This document shows positions 1-9,024 of a DNA stretch of 64,000 nucleotides, piece after piece. The DNA is from Paenimyroides aestuarii (GTDB lineage Bacteria; Bacteroidota; Bacteroidia; Flavobacteriales; Flavobacteriaceae). Position 1 is the stretch's first letter, and the number at the start of each line of letters is the position of its first letter. The notes below the pieces were generated by a model, which was not told where the DNA came from, did not search any database, and saw only the letters and a program-made list of their open reading frames with translations. Where the stretch lies: assembly GCF_024628805.1 (NCBI RefSeq), contig NZ_CP102382.1:2666001-2730000 (forward strand), written 5' to 3'. Both the position numbers and the translations under genes were made by a program.

Positions 1-399
1 TACTCCAATAGCCACACCAAAAGGTAAACCAATTGCAAACAAACCAGGCTTTTTTAGGAGTACACCTGCAAGAACACCTAACGGTATGCCAAAAACAGTC
101 ATTCCTAGTGCTAACCAAAGATTTCTGTGATAATTCTTAGGAACTAACTTTAACTCGTTCTCTATCAACTTTAAAATTGCGGTTTGCTTTTTCTTGATCA
201 CTTTTCTTAAATCGTTAGTAGTTAACGAATTAGACGTGTTAATTTCTTCCACTTCACTGTTGATTGTTTCAACAATGGCATCTGGCAACTGCCTATTTCT
301 TAACTCGCTTAAAAGCGTATCAAACTGAGTGTAAAGCTGATTTAATCGGATATCGCTATCTAAATTTTTTACGCCTCGTAATTTATTTATCGTCTTCAT
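1..399 (-). CDS. Hypothetical membrane protein (3' end cut by window edge)
   Basis: An open frame reads from an ATG at 399 to the window edge without a stop (133 codons seen). The first 80 or so residues are charged and probably helical. After a Pro-Lys-Asn-Tyr stretch come two hydrophobic segments rich in Gly, Leu and Val, separated by a short Lys-Lys-Pro turn, so a small two-helix membrane anchor is likely. Its ATG shares one base with the rluD stop codon (TAATG), so the two are probably translated together. I do not recognise the family. Confidence 0.7.
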   Translation of the reverse strand, partial: MKTINKLRGVKNLDSDIRLNQLYTQFDTLLSELRNRQLPDAIVETINSEVEEINTSNSLTTNDLRKVIKKKQTAILKLIENELKLVPKNYHRNLWLALGMTVFGIPLGVLAGVLLKKPGLFAIGLPFGVAIGV

Positions 400-1439
400 T
401 AATCTTCTTCTTCAACTACTTCATGATTGTTGGAATAGTTGCGCCAACGTTCAATCGCCTGAACCATATCGGTTGGCAAATCAGTTTCAAAACGCATAAA
501 TTCTTTTTTCACAGGGTGCATAAAACCAAGTGTTTTGGCATGCAATGCTTGTCGGGGCAACACTTTAAAAGTGTTTTCTACAAATTGTTTGTATTTTGTA
601 AATGTGGTTCCTTTTAAAATTTTCTCGCCACCATAACGTTCGTCGTTAAACAAGGTATGCCCAATTGCCTTCATGTGCACGCGAATTTGGTGTGTTCTGC
701 CTGTTTCTAATCTGCATGAAACCAACGTAACATAGCCCAAACGCTCTAAAACCTTATAATGCGTAACTGCATATTTTGCTCCGGTGGAATCATCGGGAAA
801 TGAAGCCATTTGCATACGATCTACTTTATGACGACCAATATAACTTTCGATGGTTCCTTCATCGTCTTGTACATTTCCCCAAACAATAGCAACATATTCA
901 CGTTCGGTTGATTTTTCGGCAAACTGTTTTTGCAATTCGCTCATGGTCCAATCGGTTTTGGCAATAACCAATAAACCCGTGGTATCTTTATCAATTCTGT
1001 GCACCAATCCAGGGCGTTCGGAACTGTTTAACGGTAAATTTTCAAAATGATACGCCAATGCATTAACTAGAGTTCCGGTATAATTTCCATGACCGGGATG
1101 CACTACCAAACCTGCGGGTTTATTAATCACTAACAAATCATCGTCTTCATAAACAATATCCAAAGGAATATTTTCGGGGATAATGATATTTTCAAACGGT
1201 GGTTGTTCCATTAAAACGCGCACCACATCATTTGCTTTTACTTTGTGATTGGACTTCACAGGCACATCATTCACAAAAATATTTCCATTTTCGGCTGCCT
1301 TCTGAATTTTGTTTCGAGTAGCATTTTCTACCAAATTCATCAAGAATTTATCAACACGTAAGGGCGCTTGTCCTTTACCAGCTTCAAAACGGTAATGTTC
1401 GTATAGTTCGTCTTCTATTAAATTATTATCTTCTGTCAT
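399..1439 (-). CDS. rluD: RluA/RluD-family 23S rRNA pseudouridine synthase
   Basis: Predicted to isomerise uridines to pseudouridine in 23S rRNA (RluD acts on helix 69 in E. coli). An S4-type RNA-binding domain covers about residues 26-88, followed by the catalytic fold. The signature HRIDKDTTG lies at 147-155, with the catalytic Asp at D150, and the downstream GRTHQIRVH motif is intact. The length of 346 aa is normal for the family. It lies 3 bp after the PASTA-domain gene, a pairing common in Flavobacteria. The exact target uridines cannot be told from sequence; the RluA/C/D family assignment is very secure. Confidence 0.93.
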   Translation of the reverse strand: MTEDNNLIEDELYEHYRFEAGKGQAPLRVDKFLMNLVENATRNKIQKAAENGNIFVNDVPVKSNHKVKANDVVRVLMEQPPFENIIIPENIPLDIVYEDDDLLVINKPAGLVVHPGHGNYTGTLVNALAYHFENLPLNSSERPGLVHRIDKDTTGLLVIAKTDWTMSELQKQFAEKSTEREYVAIVWGNVQDDEGTIESYIGRHKVDRMQMASFPDDSTGAKYAVTHYKVLERLGYVTLVSCRLETGRTHQIRVHMKAIGHTLFNDERYGGEKILKGTTFTKYKQFVENTFKVLPRQALHAKTLGFMHPVKKEFMRFETDLPTDMVQAIERWRNYSNNHEVVEEED

Positions 1440-1442
1440 TCA

Positions 1443-2066
1443 TTAAAAAATTGAATCGATTTCGGGTGCCACATCTTCATACATTTCGCCTAATGTGTCC
1501 ACTTCGGGTTTGTACCCAAGCATTCCATCGCCCAAAACCAAATTGATTTTAGAATTTTTAAGTACTTTATCACCTGCTCGTAAAATTCTACCATCTTGTT
1601 CAATACGCATAACCACATCTTTTGCAAAATCGGGTTCATAAATAACTTCGCCTTTTTTCAAACCGAGCGATTCAATGATTGCAGTTGCATGTCGCAAGGT
1701 GCGTCCGTCTAGATTTGGCAATCGTATCGAAGAATATCCTTTGGCATTGATTTTTACATAAATTTTTCGCCCTTGTTTCACTGCGTCGTTCGGTTTTGGA
1801 TCTTGATCTGAAATAGTTAATGGTGGATATTTCGGATTAAAATCAACCGTATCAATGATAATAATTTCAAAACCATTTTCAGCAACGGCACCCATTGCAT
1901 TTTCAACCTTCATTTTTCTTAAATCGGGAATCGCAATTTCTTTGCCGTGGCGTGTATAAATATTTAAAAATTGTAAAGCCCCAAAAACCAGCAAACCCAT
2001 GATGATTACTGCGGTGATTAGCGAGAAAAAAAACTGTTTACTTTTTATAAATGATGTAAAACCCAT
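1443..2066 (-). CDS. PASTA domain-containing membrane protein
   Basis: One N-terminal membrane helix at about residues 13-33 is followed by an extracytoplasmic part made of about three PASTA-like repeats, with typical phrases such as IPDLRKM, GYSSIRLPNLDG and a short acidic tail. PASTA domains bind peptidoglycan or beta-lactams in other proteins, but no kinase domain is attached here. The frame is open further upstream, to 2195. I chose the ATG at 2066 because a -7 promoter element lies at 2084-2091 inside that extension and the extension would overlap ddl. It is divergent from ddl and co-directional with rluD. Confidence 0.85.
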   Translation of the reverse strand: MGFTSFIKSKQFFFSLITAVIIMGLLVFGALQFLNIYTRHGKEIAIPDLRKMKVENAMGAVAENGFEIIIIDTVDFNPKYPPLTISDQDPKPNDAVKQGRKIYVKINAKGYSSIRLPNLDGRTLRHATAIIESLGLKKGEVIYEPDFAKDVVMRIEQDGRILRAGDKVLKNSKINLVLGDGMLGYKPEVDTLGEMYEDVAPEIDSIF

Positions 2067-2083
2067 AGAGTTATTAATTTTAG

Positions 2084-2091
2084 CAAAGTTA
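2084..2091 (-). promoter_or_regulatory. Promoter -7 element for the PASTA gene
   Basis: TAACTTTG read on the minus strand matches the Bacteroidota TAnnTTTG element and lies 18 bp before the chosen ATG. No convincing -33 TTTG is seen. Confidence 0.45.
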
Positions 2092-2115
2092 TCAATTATG
2101 TTTCGTGTATTTTCA

Positions 2116-2123
2116 TAAATTTG
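2116..2123 (+). promoter_or_regulatory. Possible promoter -7 element for ddl
   Basis: TAAATTTG matches TAnnTTTG, about 57 bp before the ddl start. The -33 box is not clear. Confidence 0.35.
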
Positions 2124-2179
2124 TTCAAAGTAGCATAAATTGCTTCTCACAAAAATAAAATATAAAAATACATTATTAA

Positions 2180-3163
2180 ATGAAAAATGTAGCAATTATT
2201 ATGGGAGGATATTCTAGCGAGTATAAAATATCCTTAAAAAGCGGCGAAGTTGTTTATAATCATTTAGATAGTTCCAAATATAATTTATATAAAATTCACG
2301 TTTTAACGGAAGGTTGGTATTATGTTGATGCACAAGAAAACCAATTTCCTGTCGATAAAAATGATTTTTCTGTAATTATAGATGGAAACAAAATCAGGTT
2401 TGATGTAGTTTTTAATGCGATTCACGGCACACCTGGAGAAGACGGATTGATACAAGCTTATTTTAAATTATTGAATATTCCGCAAACTTCTTGTAATTAC
2501 TATCAAGCAGCACTCACTTTTAACAAACGCGACATGCTTTCTGTTTTGAAACCTTACGGAATTAAAACAGCCATTTCGTATTACTTGAACAATGGGGATT
2601 TTGTAGATGAAGACCAAATTATTCAACGTGTTGGGCTACCGTGTTTTGTGAAACCCAATAAATCCGGATCAAGTTTTGGAATTTCGATGGTGAAAGAAAG
2701 CGCAGAACTGCTTCCGGCTATTGAAAAAGCCTATGCAGAAGATGATGAAATCATTATTGAAAGTTATTTAAAAGGAACAGAAGTTTCGGTAGGCGTTATT
2801 AAATACCAAGGCGAAACAGTAGTTTTACCCATTACAGAAATTGTTTCGGAAAATGATTTTTTTGATTATGAAGCGAAATATGAAGGAAAATCGAGCGAGA
2901 TTACACCTGCAAGAATTTCTGAAGAAGAAAAAGCAAAGGTGGAAGATGTGGCCAAACGCATTTATACGATTTTAAAAATGGATGGTTTCTCTCGATCAGA
3001 ATTTATTTTGGTGAGTGGTGAACCTTTTTTGTTGGAAATGAATACCGTTCCGGGTTTAACTGCCGAAAGTATTTTGCCCCAACAAGCACGAGAAGCAGGA
3101 ATTTCTTTAAACGAACTATTTGATAACGCTATTGAATTAGCCCTAAACCGCAACCCATTTTAA
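2180..3163 (+). CDS. ddl: D-alanine--D-alanine ligase
   Basis: Joins two D-Ala residues using ATP for the peptidoglycan stem peptide, in the cytoplasm. The N-terminus has the family GGYSSEYKISLKSG motif (residues 9-22). A full ATP-grasp domain follows, with KPNKSGSSFG and the metal-binding end LLEMNTVPGLT. The length of 327 aa is typical. Its stop overlaps the coaD start (TAATG), so the two form a small operon. Ddl is an essential cell-wall enzyme; whether it prefers D-Ala-D-Ala over D-Ala-D-Lac cannot be settled by eye. Confidence 0.95.
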   Translation: MKNVAIIMGGYSSEYKISLKSGEVVYNHLDSSKYNLYKIHVLTEGWYYVDAQENQFPVDKNDFSVIIDGNKIRFDVVFNAIHGTPGEDGLIQAYFKLLNIPQTSCNYYQAALTFNKRDMLSVLKPYGIKTAISYYLNNGDFVDEDQIIQRVGLPCFVKPNKSGSSFGISMVKESAELLPAIEKAYAEDDEIIIESYLKGTEVSVGVIKYQGETVVLPITEIVSENDFFDYEAKYEGKSSEITPARISEEEKAKVEDVAKRIYTILKMDGFSRSEFILVSGEPFLLEMNTVPGLTAESILPQQAREAGISLNELFDNAIELALNRNPF

Positions 3164-3615
3164 TGAAAAAAGCTGTTTTTCCAGGTTCGTTTGACCCAAT
3201 AACAAACGGACACGTAGATGTTATAACACGCGCTTTGCCTTTGTTCGATGAAATTATTATTGCCATTGGAACAAATGCCGAAAAAAAGTATATGTTTAGC
3301 TTAAATGATCGCAAACGCTTTATTGAAGAGACTTTTGCCAACGAACCGAAGGTTAAAGTAGATTTATACGAAGGCTTAACTATTGATTACTGCAAAAAAC
3401 AAAATGCTGATTTTTTACTGAGAGGTTTGCGCAACCCAGCCGATTTTGAGTTTGAAAAAGCTATTGCACATGCCAACCGATTGGTTTCGGGGATTGAAAC
3501 TGTTTTCTTGCTAACTGCTGTTGATACTTCGTTTATCAGTTCAAGTATCGTGCGTGATTTTATCCGCAACAATGGTGATTACAGTTTGTTGGTTCCAAAG
3601 GCAGTGAAAAAGTAA
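3163..3615 (+). CDS. coaD: Phosphopantetheine adenylyltransferase
   Basis: Transfers AMP from ATP to 4'-phosphopantetheine in coenzyme A synthesis. It shows the nucleotidyltransferase signature FPGSFDPITNGH (residues 6-17, with H17 as the TxGH histidine) and the C-terminal SSSIVRD motif that closes on ATP. The length of 150 aa is slightly below the usual 160 but includes all core motifs. It is translationally coupled to ddl by a one-base overlap. Confidence 0.95.
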   Translation: MKKAVFPGSFDPITNGHVDVITRALPLFDEIIIAIGTNAEKKYMFSLNDRKRFIEETFANEPKVKVDLYEGLTIDYCKKQNADFLLRGLRNPADFEFEKAIAHANRLVSGIETVFLLTAVDTSFISSSIVRDFIRNNGDYSLLVPKAVKK

Positions 3616-3645
3616 ATTATTAATCCAAAAAAGATATTCACAGAT

Positions 3646-3912
3646 ATGAAAAAAGATATTTTCGAACATTTATCAACCGACCAACTCATTAAAAGAAGGG
3701 ATGTACTTAAAGGAGCATCAATTGGTTTAGGAATTGTTGCAATAGTAGCCATTGGTATTTTAATGTATATATTTACAACTAATGGGTTTGGGTTTGGAGA
3801 TATTCCATTTGCTGTGTTTATTCCTGTAATGATGTTGCCCGTATTTTTTTTACCGATGCTTATTCACATCGGTCAGTTAAATACTGAAATAAAAAAGAGA
3901 AATCAAAATTAG
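3646..3912 (+). CDS. Small two-helix membrane protein, unknown function
   Basis: An 88-aa protein with a charged N-terminus (STDQLIKRRDVLKG), two hydrophobic helices at about residues 26-46 and 54-76, and a short basic tail. It starts 30 bp after coaD on the same strand and ends just before a strong bidirectional terminator, so it may be the last gene of the ddl-coaD transcript. I do not recognise a family. Confidence 0.7.
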   Translation: MKKDIFEHLSTDQLIKRRDVLKGASIGLGIVAIVAIGILMYIFTTNGFGFGDIPFAVFIPVMMLPVFFLPMLIHIGQLNTEIKKRNQN

Positions 3913-3926
3913 AAAAATCTTTAAAC

Positions 3927-3960
3927 AAAAAAGCGATGACTATTAATCATCGCTTTTTTT
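3927..3960. terminator. Bidirectional intrinsic terminator
   Basis: A perfect 9-bp stem AAGCGATGA / TCATCGCTT (3931-3939 and 3947-3955) with a 7-nt loop has A-run and T-run flanks. It sits between the plus-strand 88-aa gene and the convergent sucD. Confidence 0.85.
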
Positions 3961-3976
3961 GTATGTTAAAAAAAAA

Positions 3977-4852
3977 TTATCCTAAAACTTCTTTTACTTT
4001 TTTACCGATTTCTGCTGGAGAATCTACAACATGGATACCACATTCTCTCATGATGCGTTTTTTAGCTTCTGCTGTGTCATCAGCTCCACCAACAATTGCA
4101 CCTGCATGTCCCATTGTACGTCCTTTAGGTGCTGTTTCACCTGCGATGAATCCGATAACTGGTTTTTTGTTTCCGTTTTCTTTGATCCAACGTGCTGCAT
4201 CTGCTTCTAATTGTCCTCCAATTTCACCAATCATAATGATTGCTTCGGTCTCTGAATCATTCATTAATAACTCAACCGCTTCTTTGGTTGTTGTTCCAAT
4301 AATTGGATCTCCACCAATACCAATTGCAGTTGTAATTCCTAAACCTTGTTTCACTACTTGGTCTGCTGCTTCATAAGTTAATGTTCCCGATTTAGAAACA
4401 ATGCCTACTGTTCCTTTTTTGAATACAAAACCTGGCATAATACCAACTTTTGCTTCACCTGGCGTGATTACACCTGGACAGTTAGGACCTACCAAACGAC
4501 AATTTTCTCTTGTTTTTACATAGTTATATGCCGTTACCATATCGGCAACCGGAATACCTTCTGTAATACAAATAATTACTTTTATTCCTGCTTCGGCTGC
4601 TTCCATAATTGCATCGGCAGCAAATGCTGGCGGTACAAAGATAATAGATGTATCTGCACCTGCTTTTTCAACAGCATCTTTTACTGTATTAAATACAGGA
4701 CGATCTAAATGCATAGTTCCACCTTTACCAGGAGTAACACCACCTACTACGTTTGTTCCGTATTCAATCATTTGTGAGGCGTGGAATGTTCCTTCGCTTC
4801 CTGTAAAACCTTGAACTATTATTTTAGAATCTTTGTTTACTAATACACTCAT
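3977..4852 (-). CDS. sucD: Succinyl-CoA synthetase alpha subunit
   Basis: Subunit of the TCA-cycle enzyme that turns succinyl-CoA into succinate with formation of ATP or GTP. The N-terminal CoA-binding Rossmann part has [10 protein letters not shown] (residues 15-24). The C-terminal part carries the active-site phosphohistidine in [13 protein letters not shown] (H249). The length of 291 aa is standard. The beta subunit gene sucC is not adjacent, so the two subunits are encoded apart. Confidence 0.95.
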   Translation of the reverse strand: MSVLVNKDSKIIVQGFTGSEGTFHASQMIEYGTNVVGGVTPGKGGTMHLDRPVFNTVKDAVEKAGADTSIIFVPPAFAADAIMEAAEAGIKVIICITEGIPVADMVTAYNYVKTRENCRLVGPNCPGVITPGEAKVGIMPGFVFKKGTVGIVSKSGTLTYEAADQVVKQGLGITTAIGIGGDPIIGTTTKEAVELLMNDSETEAIIMIGEIGGQLEADAARWIKENGNKKPVIGFIAGETAPKGRTMGHAGAIVGGADDTAEAKKRIMRECGIHVVDSPAEIGKKVKEVLG

Positions 4853-4888
4853 AATTTATTTTTAATTATCGTTTTTTGAATTATTTTA

Positions 4889-4896
4889 CAAAAATA
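4889..4896 (-). promoter_or_regulatory. Promoter -7 element for sucD
   Basis: TATTTTTG on the minus strand matches TAnnTTTG and lies 37 bp upstream of the sucD ATG. Confidence 0.45.
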
Positions 4897-4936
4897 AGGG
4901 TTACTGAATAATATTAAAATTTTTTGGTTTAATTTT

Positions 4937-5308
4937 TTACAAATTTGCCAACTGACTCATTTGAACACCTTTGTATAATTTGTCTTCTTTTACTTCCCAA
5001 AGCGTGAAAAAGGTTGCAAGCACCATTTCTTCTTCAGGATTTTCGAAAGTTCGCACGTAATATGTATAACGAATCATTACTTTATTTCCTTGACTCATTA
5101 TATCATGAACATTGGCACGCAAATCAAAGTAAGAGTGTTTTAAATCTTTAGACAATGCCAAAAGATCAGGCAATTCTAAAAACAAATGTCCTTTAGAACT
5201 GTGCCATTCCAGCTGAATATCTTCATGAAAAACGTCTAAACAATAGGTTTTGCTTAAGATTCCTGCCGATTCGTAAAACTTTCTTACAATTTGTAATGCG
5301 TTACTCAT
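4937..5308 (-). CDS. NTF2/SnoaL-like small protein
   Basis: A 123-aa cytoplasmic protein with the pattern of the cone-shaped NTF2-like fold: an N-terminal helix with a Phe-Tyr pair, then strands ending in VMIRYTYYVRTF and FFTLWEVKEDKLYKGV. Such proteins range from ketosteroid isomerases to polyketide cyclases and unknowns, and no catalytic pair is obvious here. It is the last gene of the lpx-efp operon, only 6 bp after the second lpxD-like gene. Function unknown. Confidence 0.75.
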   Translation of the reverse strand: MSNALQIVRKFYESAGILSKTYCLDVFHEDIQLEWHSSKGHLFLELPDLLALSKDLKHSYFDLRANVHDIMSQGNKVMIRYTYYVRTFENPEEEMVLATFFTLWEVKEDKLYKGVQMSQLANL

Positions 5309-5314
5309 ACGTTG

Positions 5315-6226
5315 CTATTTTACTAATTTTTTCACCTTGGCAATGTGTTTATAATATTCGCGCGCTTCTTCTGCTGGTGCACCAAAATATACTTTATTGC
5401 CTTCTAAACTTTTTGAAACGCCCGATTTTGCTAAAACCACCGTGTGTGCACCAATTGTGATGCCACTCGTGGTTCCAACTTGACCCCATAAAGTTACATG
5501 ATTTTCAATTACTACACAACCTGCAATACCACATTGCGCTGCAATTAAACACATTTCGCCAATTATGGTATCGTGACCTATATGCACTTGGTTGTCAATT
5601 TTGGTACCTTTTTTTATGCGCGTTTCACCTGTTACACCGCGGTCTATGGTGCATAATGCGCCAAGTGTTACATCATTTTCGATTACTACCGAACCACAGG
5701 ATACCAACGGATCGAAAAAATCGGTTCGCTTTTTGTAATAAAAAGCATCGGCTCCTAAAACGGTTCCTGCATGAACCACTACGTTATCACCTATTATGGT
5801 ATGATCATTTATAACTACATTTGCATGAATGATACAGTTTTTACCAATTTTTACATGATTTCCAACAAAAGCATTGGGCTGAATAACGGTTCCCTCACCT
5901 ATTTCGGCTGTTGATGCTATTGCTGTTGATGAAGCTTGAAACGGACGAAAATAAACCGACAGTTTGTTAAAATCGCGGAACGGATCATCTGAAATTAAGA
6001 GCGCTTTACCTTCTGGGCATTCTACATCCTTATTTATTAAAATGATGGTTGCATTTGATTGTAAAGCTTTATCATAATATTTTGGATGATCTACAAAAAC
6101 GATTTCACCGGGTTGCACCACATGAATTTCGTTCATTCCTAAAACAGGAAAATCGGGTGCACCCACAAAAGTACACCCCATTATTTCTGCAATATTTTCT
6201 AAACGATATGTTTTAGGAAATCTCAT
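5315..6226 (-). CDS. LpxD-like hexapeptide-repeat acyltransferase (second paralogue)
   Basis: 303 aa with an LpxD-type N-terminal domain (about 1-95) followed by left-handed beta-helix hexapeptide repeats such as IGENTV-like turns (about 105-270). The catalytic-His neighbourhood of LpxD is kept as NQVHIGHD. It is shorter and more divergent than the main lpxD at 9025-10059. It follows efp by 9 bp at the end of the lipid A operon. It may N-acylate another UDP-amino sugar or give a second chain-length specificity; the substrate is not deducible from sequence. Confidence 0.85.
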   Translation of the reverse strand: MRFPKTYRLENIAEIMGCTFVGAPDFPVLGMNEIHVVQPGEIVFVDHPKYYDKALQSNATIILINKDVECPEGKALLISDDPFRDFNKLSVYFRPFQASSTAIASTAEIGEGTVIQPNAFVGNHVKIGKNCIIHANVVINDHTIIGDNVVVHAGTVLGADAFYYKKRTDFFDPLVSCGSVVIENDVTLGALCTIDRGVTGETRIKKGTKIDNQVHIGHDTIIGEMCLIAAQCGIAGCVVIENHVTLWGQVGTTSGITIGAHTVVLAKSGVSKSLEGNKVYFGAPAEEAREYYKHIAKVKKLVK

Positions 6227-6235
6227 CTAAACAAT

Positions 6236-6802
6236 TTATTCTTTAATACGTTCGATATAACTTCCAGAAGCAGTATCGATTTTAATTTTATCACCTTCAT
6301 TAATAAACAACGGCACATTTACTTGTGCACCTGTTTCAACCGTTGCAGGTTTTGTTGCGTTTGTTGCTGTGTTTCCTTTTACGCCTGGTTCGGTGTAGGT
6401 TACTTCTAAAACAATAGAAGCAGGCATATCAACAGACAAAGGTGCTTCGGTTTCGGTATTGATTTGAACCATTACATTTGTTCCTTCTTTTAACAATTCA
6501 GGTGCATCTAGAATGTTTTTTTCTAATGTAATTTGCTCAAATGTTTCATTGTTCATGAAATGGTAATCATTTCCTTCATTGTATAAATACTGAAAAGTGT
6601 GTGTTTCCACGCGTACCACATCAATTTTGTGACCTGCAGAAAAAGTGTTGTCTAATGTTTTTCCCGATGTTAAACTTTTCATTTTGGTACGAACAAATGC
6701 AGGTCCTTTTCCTGGTTTTACATGTAGAAATTCTACAATTTTAAAAATATCGTTGTTGTACTTAATACATAAACCATTTCTTATATCTGATGTACTTGCC
6801 AT
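6236..6802 (-). CDS. efp: Elongation factor P
   Basis: Relieves ribosome stalling at polyproline stretches. It shows the standard three-domain layout over 188 aa. Domain I carries the loop HVKPGKGPAF with Lys at position 32, the usual modification site. The C-terminal KIDTASGSYIERIKE tail is typical. It sits inside the lipid A gene cluster between lpxA and the second lpxD-like gene. The modification enzyme (EpmA or EarP type) is not in the window. Confidence 0.95.
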   Translation of the reverse strand: MASTSDIRNGLCIKYNNDIFKIVEFLHVKPGKGPAFVRTKMKSLTSGKTLDNTFSAGHKIDVVRVETHTFQYLYNEGNDYHFMNNETFEQITLEKNILDAPELLKEGTNVMVQINTETEAPLSVDMPASIVLEVTYTEPGVKGNTATNATKPATVETGAQVNVPLFINEGDKIKIDTASGSYIERIKE

Positions 6803-6825
6803 AATATGATTTTAATTTTATTTTT

Positions 6826-7611
6826 TTAATATACTCCTGTGTAACCTTTCATAATTCCGCGAGATGAATTTCGAACAAATTGTATGATTTCATCGCGTTC
6901 TGGTGTTGCTTCCATTTCTGTTTCAATAAGCTCTATTGCCTGTGAATTGTTATAATTCTTTTGATACAACACTCGGTAAATGTTTTGTATTTCTCTTATT
7001 TTATCTGAATCGAACCCTCTGCGGCGCAAGCCCACGGAATTGATTCCAACATATGAAATGGGTTCACGAGCTGCTTTGATATACGGCGGAACATCTTTGC
7101 GAACCAAGGTACCACCGGTTATAAAAGAATGCGAACCTATCGTACAAAATTGATGCACGGCAACCATTCCTGCAAGAACCACATAATCGCCAACAGTAAC
7201 ATGCCCCGCTAATGTGCTTGAGTTTGAAAAGATGCAATTATCGCCCACAATGCAATCATGTGCCACGTGGCTGTATGCCTGAATTAAGCAGTTTTTACCA
7301 ATAACGGTTCGGTAACGGTCTTTTGTTCCGCGGTTAATGGTAACGCATTCGCGTATGGTTGTGTTATCACCAATTTCGGCAGTAGTGTCTTCTCCGTCAA
7401 ATTTTAAATCTTGTGGTTCAGCCGATATTACAGCGCCTGGAAAAATACGACAGTTTTTTCCGATTCGTGCGCCTTCCATAATGGTAACATTCGACCCTAT
7501 CCAAGTCCCCTCGCCTATTTCCACATTATTGTGAATGGTTGTAAAGGGTTCTATTACCACATTTTTAGCAATTTTTGCTCCGGGATGAACGTATGCTAAT
7601 GGTTGATTCAT
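6826..7611 (-). CDS. lpxA: UDP-N-acetylglucosamine acyltransferase
   Basis: First step of lipid A synthesis: transfer of a 3-hydroxyacyl chain from ACP to UDP-GlcNAc O-3. It is a hexapeptide-repeat beta helix of 261 aa with the catalytic-histidine segment QAYSHVAHDC (H118), an RGT loop at 94-96 and a helical C-terminal domain. It lies 18 bp downstream of the lpxC/fabZ fusion, so acyl supply and the first two lipid A steps are co-transcribed. Confidence 0.95.
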   Translation of the reverse strand: MNQPLAYVHPGAKIAKNVVIEPFTTIHNNVEIGEGTWIGSNVTIMEGARIGKNCRIFPGAVISAEPQDLKFDGEDTTAEIGDNTTIRECVTINRGTKDRYRTVIGKNCLIQAYSHVAHDCIVGDNCIFSNSSTLAGHVTVGDYVVLAGMVAVHQFCTIGSHSFITGGTLVRKDVPPYIKAAREPISYVGINSVGLRRRGFDSDKIREIQNIYRVLYQKNYNNSQAIELIETEMEATPERDEIIQFVRNSSRGIMKGYTGVY

Positions 7612-7629
7612 TCTATAAAATATTAATTA

Positions 7630-9018
7630 CTACTTTGCTTTTACTATTTGTGCCATTAATTCGGCTTCGGTTACAATTTTACCGTTTGCGTAAGCAACTG
7701 CTTGCATGTGGCAAATACCTCTGCGAATAGGGCTTATTAAATCTAACTTAAAGATTAATGTATCGCCTGGCAACACTTGTTGTTTAAAGCGAACATTGTC
7801 TATCTTCATGAAATAGGTTAAATAATTTTCAGGATCTTCTACGGTGCTTAAGGCTAAAATTCCGCCTGTTTGCGCCATTGCTTCGATAATTAAAACACCT
7901 GGCATTACGGGTGCTCCGGGAAAATGTCCTTGAAAGAATTCTTCGTTCATGGTTACGTTTTTCATTCCCACAACGTGCGAATCAGACAATTCTAGAATAC
8001 GATCTACCAAAAGCATTGGAAATCTGTGAGGCAACATTGCCATGATTTTCGTAATATCCATTAATGGTTCTTTGTTCAAATCAAAAACGGGTACTTGATT
8101 TCTGCGTTCGGTTTTAATGATTTTTGCCATTTTTTTGGCAAATTGCGTGTTTACGAAATGTCCGGGTTTGTTTGCAATAACTTTTCCGCGGATACGGGTG
8201 CCTATCAAAGCTAAATCACCAACCACGTCTAACAACTTATGCCGTGCGGCTTCGTTTGGATAATGAAGCGTTAGGTTGTCTAAAATTCCGTTTGGTTTAA
8301 CAGCGATATCCTCTTTGCCAAAAGCCACTTTTAAACGCTCTAAGGTTTCGTTTGAAATTTCTTTATCTACATATACAATGGCATTGTTCAAATCGCCCCC
8401 TTTTATCAATCCGTGAGCCAACAAGGTTTCAATTTCATGTAAAAAACTGAATGTTCTTGCTTCTGAAATTTCTTCCTTAAAATCGCTCATACTTTTTAAT
8501 GTGGCATTTTGTGTACCTAATACTTTGGTTCCAAAATCAACCATAGCGGTGACTTGATACTCATCTGCAGGCATTACGATGATTTCACTACCAGTGCGTT
8601 CGTCCACATACGAAATCACTTCTTTAACAATGTATTCGTTGCGTTCTGCATCTTGTTCTACAATTCCGGCTTTTTCTACAGCTTCAACAAAAAATTTAGA
8701 AGAACCGTCCATTATTGGTGGTTCTGAAGCGTTTAGCTCGATAATAACATTGTCTAAATCGCAACCAATAAAGGCTGCTAAAACATGCTCTGTGGTGTGC
8801 AATTGAACGCCTTTGTGCTCTAAATTAGTACCGCGTTCTGTAGAAACCACAAAATTAGCATCTGCTTCGATCACCGGATTGCCTGGTAAATCTACTCGAA
8901 CAAAAGTAAAGCCATTGTTCACAGGTGCTGGTTTTAAAGTCATTACAACTTGTTGTCCGGTATGCAAGCCTACTCCGTTAATGGTTACTTCGTGGGCGAT
9001 GGTTTTTTGTTTAACCAT
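7630..9018 (-). CDS. lpxC: Bifunctional LpxC deacetylase / FabZ dehydratase
   Basis: A fusion of two enzymes seen in Bacteroidota. Residues 1 to about 305 are LpxC, the Zn-dependent deacetylase: TTEH (E77, H78), HKLLD (H260, D264) and KPGH (H287) provide the metal and catalytic residues. Residues from about 318 to 462 are FabZ, the 3-hydroxyacyl-ACP dehydratase, with LPHRFPMLLVDRI and catalytic GHFPGAPVMPG (H365) plus E379. Fusion links fatty acid elongation with commitment to lipid A. It starts 7 bp after the lpxD stop. Confidence 0.96.
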   Translation of the reverse strand: MVKQKTIAHEVTINGVGLHTGQQVVMTLKPAPVNNGFTFVRVDLPGNPVIEADANFVVSTERGTNLEHKGVQLHTTEHVLAAFIGCDLDNVIIELNASEPPIMDGSSKFFVEAVEKAGIVEQDAERNEYIVKEVISYVDERTGSEIIVMPADEYQVTAMVDFGTKVLGTQNATLKSMSDFKEEISEARTFSFLHEIETLLAHGLIKGGDLNNAIVYVDKEISNETLERLKVAFGKEDIAVKPNGILDNLTLHYPNEAARHKLLDVVGDLALIGTRIRGKVIANKPGHFVNTQFAKKMAKIIKTERRNQVPVFDLNKEPLMDITKIMAMLPHRFPMLLVDRILELSDSHVVGMKNVTMNEEFFQGHFPGAPVMPGVLIIEAMAQTGGILALSTVEDPENYLTYFMKIDNVRFKQQVLPGDTLIFKLDLISPIRRGICHMQAVAYANGKIVTEAELMAQIVKAK

Positions 9019-9024
9019 AACTAT

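Noticed and set aside
264..617. Open frame opposite rluD and the first gene
   Set aside because: It is the antisense shadow of two coding regions, with no coding character.
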